Shown here piece by piece: positions 59,926 to 64,000 of a DNA stretch of 64,000 nucleotides. Both the position numbers and the translations under genes were made by a program. Source of the stretch: an uncultured bacterium (GTDB lineage: Bacteria > Actinomycetota > Coriobacteriia > Coriobacteriales > Coriobacteriaceae); NCBI GenBank assembly GCA_905215445.1, contig CAJMPZ010000003.1, positions 1 through 64,000 of the forward strand, in the 5' to 3' direction. Position 1 is the first letter of the stretch. Each line of letters opens with the position of its first letter. The notes beneath the pieces were generated by a model that had not been told where the DNA came from, ran no database searches, and saw nothing but the letters and a program-made list of their open reading frames with translations.

Positions 59926-60477
59926 CTACTCGCCCAGCACGGCCTTCTTGGCGGCTGCGGTCATGTTGTCCAGGTCCTCCTTGGTGGGGTGATCCTTTGC
60001 GGCAACCCAGTTGTCGAGCAGCATCTTAAATCGGGCGTTTTCGGGATCTTGCTCGAGCATGGCCTCGTAGCGCTGCTTAACCGCGGGACCCATCTTGCCC
60101 TGGCACATCGCCCAGCCCGCAAGCTCGGCATCCTCGGCCAGATTGGAAGTTACGCGGTCGACAATCTGCTGGTAATAGCTCTGGTCGGCCCCAAAGCCGC
60201 AGGTGCCAAACAGGAACACGCGCTTGCCGTGCAAGGCGGAGAGCAACGCCGCCACCGAGGGCGTGCAGGCACCCTTGTCGCACCAAAAACCGACAAGCAC
60301 CGTATCGGCAGCGCAGGCACCCTCTGCCTCGTGCGCGACCTGCTCCGGATCTGCATCATCGCTCAGCGCGGCGGCATGGATAAACTCGACGCCTGCAGCC
60401 TGCAGGGCGCGCTTGATCGCCCCCGAAACCATCCTGGTATTACCGCTCTTGCTGTTAACCACCATAGAGCATGTCAT
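59926..60477 (-). CDS. Flavodoxin family protein
   Basis: Cytoplasmic FMN-binding electron carrier or relative, about 183 residues. The phosphate loop is VNSKSGNTRMVSGA near the N terminus; TVLVGFWCDKGACTP and VFLFGTCGFG give the later flavin loops. The C-terminal 60 residues are helical and longer than classic flavodoxin. It resembles flavodoxin-like proteins of gut bacteria annotated as BilS, but no bilirubin reductase gene lies nearby, so the name is not used. ATG 60477 is preferred over a GTG two codons upstream. Confidence 0.8.
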   Translation of the reverse strand: MTCSMVVNSKSGNTRMVSGAIKRALQAAGVEFIHAAALSDDADPEQVAHEAEGACAADTVLVGFWCDKGACTPSVAALLSALHGKRVFLFGTCGFGADQSYYQQIVDRVTSNLAEDAELAGWAMCQGKMGPAVKQRYEAMLEQDPENARFKMLLDNWVAAKDHPTKEDLDNMTAAAKKAVLGE

Positions 60478-60588
60478 AGTCACGTTGCCTCGTTTCCCCC
60501 GAAACTCGAGCCATTAATGCAATTTGTTAAAAGCATATCTTAGTACTAACGACGCAGATGTAAACCATCTGCCGCTAATCGGCAGCCC

Positions 60589-62448
60589 CTACTGGGCAAA
60601 CTGGCTGCGGTAGAGCTCGGCGTAGAAGCCGCCTGCCGCTAGCAACTCGTCGTGCGTGCCGCGCTCGATAATCTGGCCGTCGCGCATAACCAGAATGCAG
60701 TCGGCATTGCGGATCGTCGACAGGCGGTGCGCCACCACAAAGCTCGTGCGGCCAGCCATGAGCTCGTCGAATGCCGCCTGCACCTGCAGCTCGGTACGCG
60801 TATCGATGCTCGACGTTGCCTCGTCCAGCAGCAGAATCGCCGGATCGGTGAGCATGACGCGCGCGATGCACAGCAGTTGTTTTTGACCCTGGCTAAACGT
60901 GCCGCCGTCCTCGCCGATTACCGTATCGTAGCCGCCTGGCAGCTGCACGATAAACTTGTGCGCGTGCGCGCGCTTGGCCGCCTCGATAACCTGCTCGCGC
61001 GTGGCATCTGGGCAACCGTAAGCGATGTTTTCCGCCACCGTGCCCTCGAACAGCCATGTGTCCTGCAGCACCATGCCAAAGGCGCGGCGCAGGCTTGCGC
61101 GCGTGTAGTCACGCGAGGAACGGCCATCGACCGCAATGCGACCGGCGTCGATATCGTAGAACCGCAGCAGCAAATTGATGAGCGTTGTCTTGCCACAGCC
61201 CGTAGGACCGACCAGGGCAAAGCGCATGCCGGGTTTAGCCTCGATGCAGACATCCTGCAGCAGCTTGCGGTCGGGCACATAGCTAAAGTCCACATGTTCA
61301 AAGGTCACCTCACCCTGCGGGGCGGCAAGTTCCACGGCATCTAGCGCATCGGGCTCCTGCTCGCGCGCATCGAGCAGTGCAAACATGCGGCGCGCCGAGG
61401 CGTACGCAGTCTGGATCTGCGTGATGACGTTCGTGACCTCGTTGAACGGCTTAGTGTACTGGTTGGCGTAGGACAGGAAGATCTGCACGCCGCCCACCGT
61501 GAGCGCCGCAGGCACGCCCGTGATCACGCCCGCGCAGCCGATCACAGCGACCACGGCATAGATGATGTTATTGATAAAGCGCGTGCCGGGGTTGGAGAGC
61601 GAGCCCATAAACTGCGCGCGCTCACCTGCCGTATAGAGCTCGGCGTTAAGGGCATCAAAGCGCTGTTGAGCGTTCGGGCCATAGGCAAACGCATCCACCA
61701 GCTTCTGCTCGCCCACATACTCCTCGATATGGCCACCGAGCTGGCCTTGGATGCGCTGCTGTGCCGTAAAGCTCTTATTGGAAAGTTTGGCGATGGCACC
61801 GGCCGCAAAGATGGAAAGCGGCGTGACGAGCACCACCACAAGCGTCATGGTCAGCTTGATGGAGAGCATAAACGCGAGCGTGCCCACGATGGTAATAACG
61901 CCGGTAAAGAGCTGCGTGAAGCCCTGCAGCAGACCGTCGCCCACCTGATCGACGTCGTTGACCACGCGGCTCATGAGGTCGCCGTGGGCATGGCTGTCGA
62001 TAAAGCTGAGCGGCATGCGGCTGAGCTTGTCGCTCGCCTCCACGCGCATGTCGCGCACCGTCTCGTAGGACAAGCGGTTAACGCAATAGCCCTGCAGCCA
62101 CTGGAAAGCCGCAGCACCTACGACGACAATCGCGAGCTTGGTGACAAGCGGCAGCAGCGCATCGAAGTCCACCTGCCCGGCGGCGACGATCAGGTCGATG
62201 CCCTCGCCGATGAGAATAGGTGTGTAGAGCTGCAAGATCACCGAGATGGCAGCGCTCACAAACGACGCCGCAAACGAAATGCGGTGCGGGCGAACATAGC
62301 CCAGCAGGCGGCGGGTCACCGCGCCCACGGGATAGCGCTCGGGGTCGCCGGGCTGGCGCGGGCCGTCCCCCAGGTCGTTGAGGTTATCGTTGCCAGACAC
62401 GTTGGCGGTCATCGTGGCGACCGAGCCGGAAGAAGTGTACGGATTCAT
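60589..62448 (-). CDS. Heterodimeric ABC exporter, catalytic half
   Basis: Half-transporter of 619 residues: six helices then an ATPase domain with Walker A GPTGCGKTT, signature FSQGQKQLLCIARVML and Walker B LLLDEATSSIDT with catalytic Glu. It starts directly at the stop codon of the partner gene (GGAGGG upstream), so the two are coupled. It probably exports drugs or lipids. No regulator gene is visible on this side. Confidence 0.91.
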   Translation of the reverse strand: MNPYTSSGSVATMTANVSGNDNLNDLGDGPRQPGDPERYPVGAVTRRLLGYVRPHRISFAASFVSAAISVILQLYTPILIGEGIDLIVAAGQVDFDALLPLVTKLAIVVVGAAAFQWLQGYCVNRLSYETVRDMRVEASDKLSRMPLSFIDSHAHGDLMSRVVNDVDQVGDGLLQGFTQLFTGVITIVGTLAFMLSIKLTMTLVVVLVTPLSIFAAGAIAKLSNKSFTAQQRIQGQLGGHIEEYVGEQKLVDAFAYGPNAQQRFDALNAELYTAGERAQFMGSLSNPGTRFINNIIYAVVAVIGCAGVITGVPAALTVGGVQIFLSYANQYTKPFNEVTNVITQIQTAYASARRMFALLDAREQEPDALDAVELAAPQGEVTFEHVDFSYVPDRKLLQDVCIEAKPGMRFALVGPTGCGKTTLINLLLRFYDIDAGRIAVDGRSSRDYTRASLRRAFGMVLQDTWLFEGTVAENIAYGCPDATREQVIEAAKRAHAHKFIVQLPGGYDTVIGEDGGTFSQGQKQLLCIARVMLTDPAILLLDEATSSIDTRTELQVQAAFDELMAGRTSFVVAHRLSTIRNADCILVMRDGQIIERGTHDELLAAGGFYAELYRSQFAQ

Positions 62449-64000
62449 TTAGCAGCCCTCCTTTGCGCAAGTGGATGCCAGGGCGCACGCGGCGCCTGGG
62501 GTGGACGTGGACGTCGCGCTCCCCCGCTGACCCTCGAGCTCCTCACGACGAAGCTGCGACTGGCAAATCTCGCGATAGAGCCGGCAGGTCGCGTACAGCT
62601 CATCGTGCGCGCCCAGGCCCGCGACCGAACCGTGGTCGAGCACGCAGATCATGTCGGCATCGCGCACGGTCGAGACGCGCTGGCTCACGATCACCGTGGT
62701 CAGTGGGAGCCCGCCCGCGGCGGCACCGCGCACGCTGCGCTCGCGGATGGCATGGCGAAGCGCCGCGTCGGTCTTAAAGTCGAGCGCCGAGGCGGAGTCA
62801 TCCATGATTAGGACCTGTGGAGAGCCCACCAGGGCACGTGCGATGGTCAGGCGCTGGCGCTGGCCACCGCTAAAGTTCTTGCCGCCCGCCTCGACCGGGG
62901 CATCGAGCCCCTGCGGCTTGTTGCGCACGAACTCGCTCGCCTGCGCCATGTCGAGCGCCGCCCAGAGCTCCTCGTCGGTTGCCGCCTCGTCGCGCCAGGT
63001 TAGGTTGCTGCGAATGGTGCCGCTCACCAGCGACGCTCGCTGCGGAACGGTCGCGACCACGTGGCGCAGCTGATCGAGCGGCCAGGTGCGCACGTCGGCG
63101 CCCATCACGCTCACGCTGCCGGTGCCCGCATCGTACAGGCGCGGGATGAGCGAGACGAGCGTGGACTTACCACTGCCCGTACCGCCAATAATGCCGAGCG
63201 TCTTGCCCAGCGGGAGCTCCAGGGTCACATCGTTGACGGCGTTGGCAGCGCCCGCGCCAAAAGAGAAGCTCGCATGGCTCAAGCTCAGCGCAGGAACTGG
63301 AGCGACATTGCCCGGCTTGAGCAGCGCGACCGGCTGGTTGCCCCCGTCGGTGATGCTCGGCTCGCAATTGAGCACCTCGTTGATACGCGACGCGCTGGCG
63401 CTCGCCTTGGTAAAGACCACGACCAGGTTGGCGACATACACGATGGAGGTCAGGGTCTGCGTCATGTAGTTCACAAACGCCATGACCTGACCCTGCGTTA
63501 GCTCGCCCACGTTGACCTGGATGCCGCCCACCCACAGGATGGCGCACACGCCCAGGTTCATCACAAGAAACGTGACGGGGTTGAGAATCGACGAGAGCTT
63601 ACCCACCGCGATGGCAGTATTGGCCTGGTCATCGGCGGCCTGGGCAAAGCGCTCGCGCTCGTGGTCCTCGCGCACGAAGGCGCGAACCACGCGAGCGCCC
63701 GAAAGCCCCTCGCGGCAAATGAGCGCGATGCGGTCGAGCTTTGCCTGCAGCTGCTTGTAGTACGGAATGCAGCGCGCCATGACAAACCAAAACACCAGGC
63801 CGATGGCGGGCGTGCAAATCAAAAAGATCATGCCGAGCTTAAGGTCGATGACAAGGGCCGCGCACATGGAGCCCACCGCCAAGAAGGGCCAGCGGATGAG
63901 CATGCGCACGCCCAACGCCACGGCAAGCTGCACCTGGTTGACGTCGTTGGTAATGCGCGTGATGAGCGACGGCGTGCCAAAGCGGTCGAGTTCGGCATAG
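62449..64000 (-). CDS. Heterodimeric ABC exporter, degenerate half (partial, cut by window)
   Basis: The 3' portion of a half-transporter; the frame runs through the window end, with LDRFGTPSLITRITNDVNQV near 63950, the end of helix 2. Walker A is GGTGSGKST, the signature is FSGGQRQRLTIARAL and Walker B is LIMDDSASALDF with Asp replacing Glu, so this half carries the degenerate site. The final 40 residues are Thr/Ala/Cys-rich. The start codon lies upstream of 64000. Confidence 0.9.
   Translation of the reverse strand, partial: YAELDRFGTPSLITRITNDVNQVQLAVALGVRMLIRWPFLAVGSMCAALVIDLKLGMIFLICTPAIGLVFWFVMARCIPYYKQLQAKLDRIALICREGLSGARVVRAFVREDHERERFAQAADDQANTAIAVGKLSSILNPVTFLVMNLGVCAILWVGGIQVNVGELTQGQVMAFVNYMTQTLTSIVYVANLVVVFTKASASASRINEVLNCEPSITDGGNQPVALLKPGNVAPVPALSLSHASFSFGAGAANAVNDVTLELPLGKTLGIIGGTGSGKSTLVSLIPRLYDAGTGSVSVMGADVRTWPLDQLRHVVATVPQRASLVSGTIRSNLTWRDEAATDEELWAALDMAQASEFVRNKPQGLDAPVEAGGKNFSGGQRQRLTIARALVGSPQVLIMDDSASALDFKTDAALRHAIRERSVRGAAAGGLPLTTVIVSQRVSTVRDADMICVLDHGSVAGLGAHDELYATCRLYREICQSQLRREELEGQRGSATSTSTPGAACALASTCAKEGC

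Noticed and set aside
59926..60477. Naming the flavodoxin-like gene bilS
   Set aside because: The resemblance is to the general flavodoxin fold and no bilR-like reductase gene is adjacent.
1..64000. tRNA, rRNA or tmRNA genes
   Set aside because: No T-loop consensus with matching acceptor stems or rRNA segments was noticed in any intergenic interval; a tRNA scan would settle this.

Overview
The window reads as chromosomal DNA of a high-GC Gram-positive gut actinobacterium, most likely Collinsella or a close Coriobacteriia relative. This rests on GC-rich codon use, many split ABC exporters, a SipW/TasA-type surface locus, UbiD-type decarboxylase genes, and intergenic CAAAGGGAC palindromes. No RNA genes, CRISPR arrays, prophage or intact insertion sequences were seen. 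About 52 protein genes or gene remnants are supported, one of them a 49-residue membrane protein.

Layout. 1-4.8 kb (minus): a polar amino-acid ABC importer (binding protein, permease, ATPase) followed by an M20 peptidase. 4.8-6.7 kb: an aldose-1-epimerase-like gene and a membrane-anchored unknown. 6.8-12.7 kb (minus): a prenylated-FMN decarboxylation cluster made of MerR regulator, UbiX, UbiD, a DASS-type anion permease and an LpdD-like/IPP-isomerase-like Nudix fusion. The fusion and permease promoters share a 6-8 bp dyad with a 7-bp spacer. 12.8-16 kb: an MFS carrier, a frameshifted LMW tyrosine phosphatase, a TIGR04076-like protein and a PdxY-like kinase. 16.2-20.5 kb: a MarR-ABC-ABC operon behind a promoter with three GGTAC sites exactly 20 bp apart. 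20.7-25.2 kb: a LysR regulator divergent from an SDR/OFA-MFS/Gfo-Idh operon. 25.6-28.8 kb: Tex and a transaldolase. 29.0-38.6 kb: a carbohydrate island with RpiR regulator, MFS, class II aldolase, mannose-type PTS IIA/IIB/IIC/IID, aldo/keto reductase, HSL-type esterase and a HAD phosphatase, bordered on the left by a truncated HAD gene. 38.9-47.1 kb: an RlmKL-like methyltransferase with a degenerate RlmL half, a KdpDE-like two-component system, Kup and a nitroreductase. 47.3-49.6 kb: an LTA-synthase-like enzyme.

50.3-59.1 kb (minus): a surface-fibre locus with a SipW signal peptidase, three SipW-dependent TasA/camelysin-like proteins, a 1826-residue InlB-repeat protein and an LAATG-anchored protein. 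It is flanked by two direct-oriented arrays of five imperfect repeats with an exact 62-bp period. Large structured palindromes lie beside one array, and a nine-base C tract lies in the AT-rich leader. 59.9-64 kb: a flavodoxin-like protein and a heterodimeric ABC exporter cut by the window edge.

The two most unusual systems are the prFMN cluster, whose fusion protein may link dimethylallyl-phosphate supply or handling to UbiX/UbiD, and the repeat-flanked SipW/TasA locus. Function is inferred from motifs and gene order; no database search was possible.
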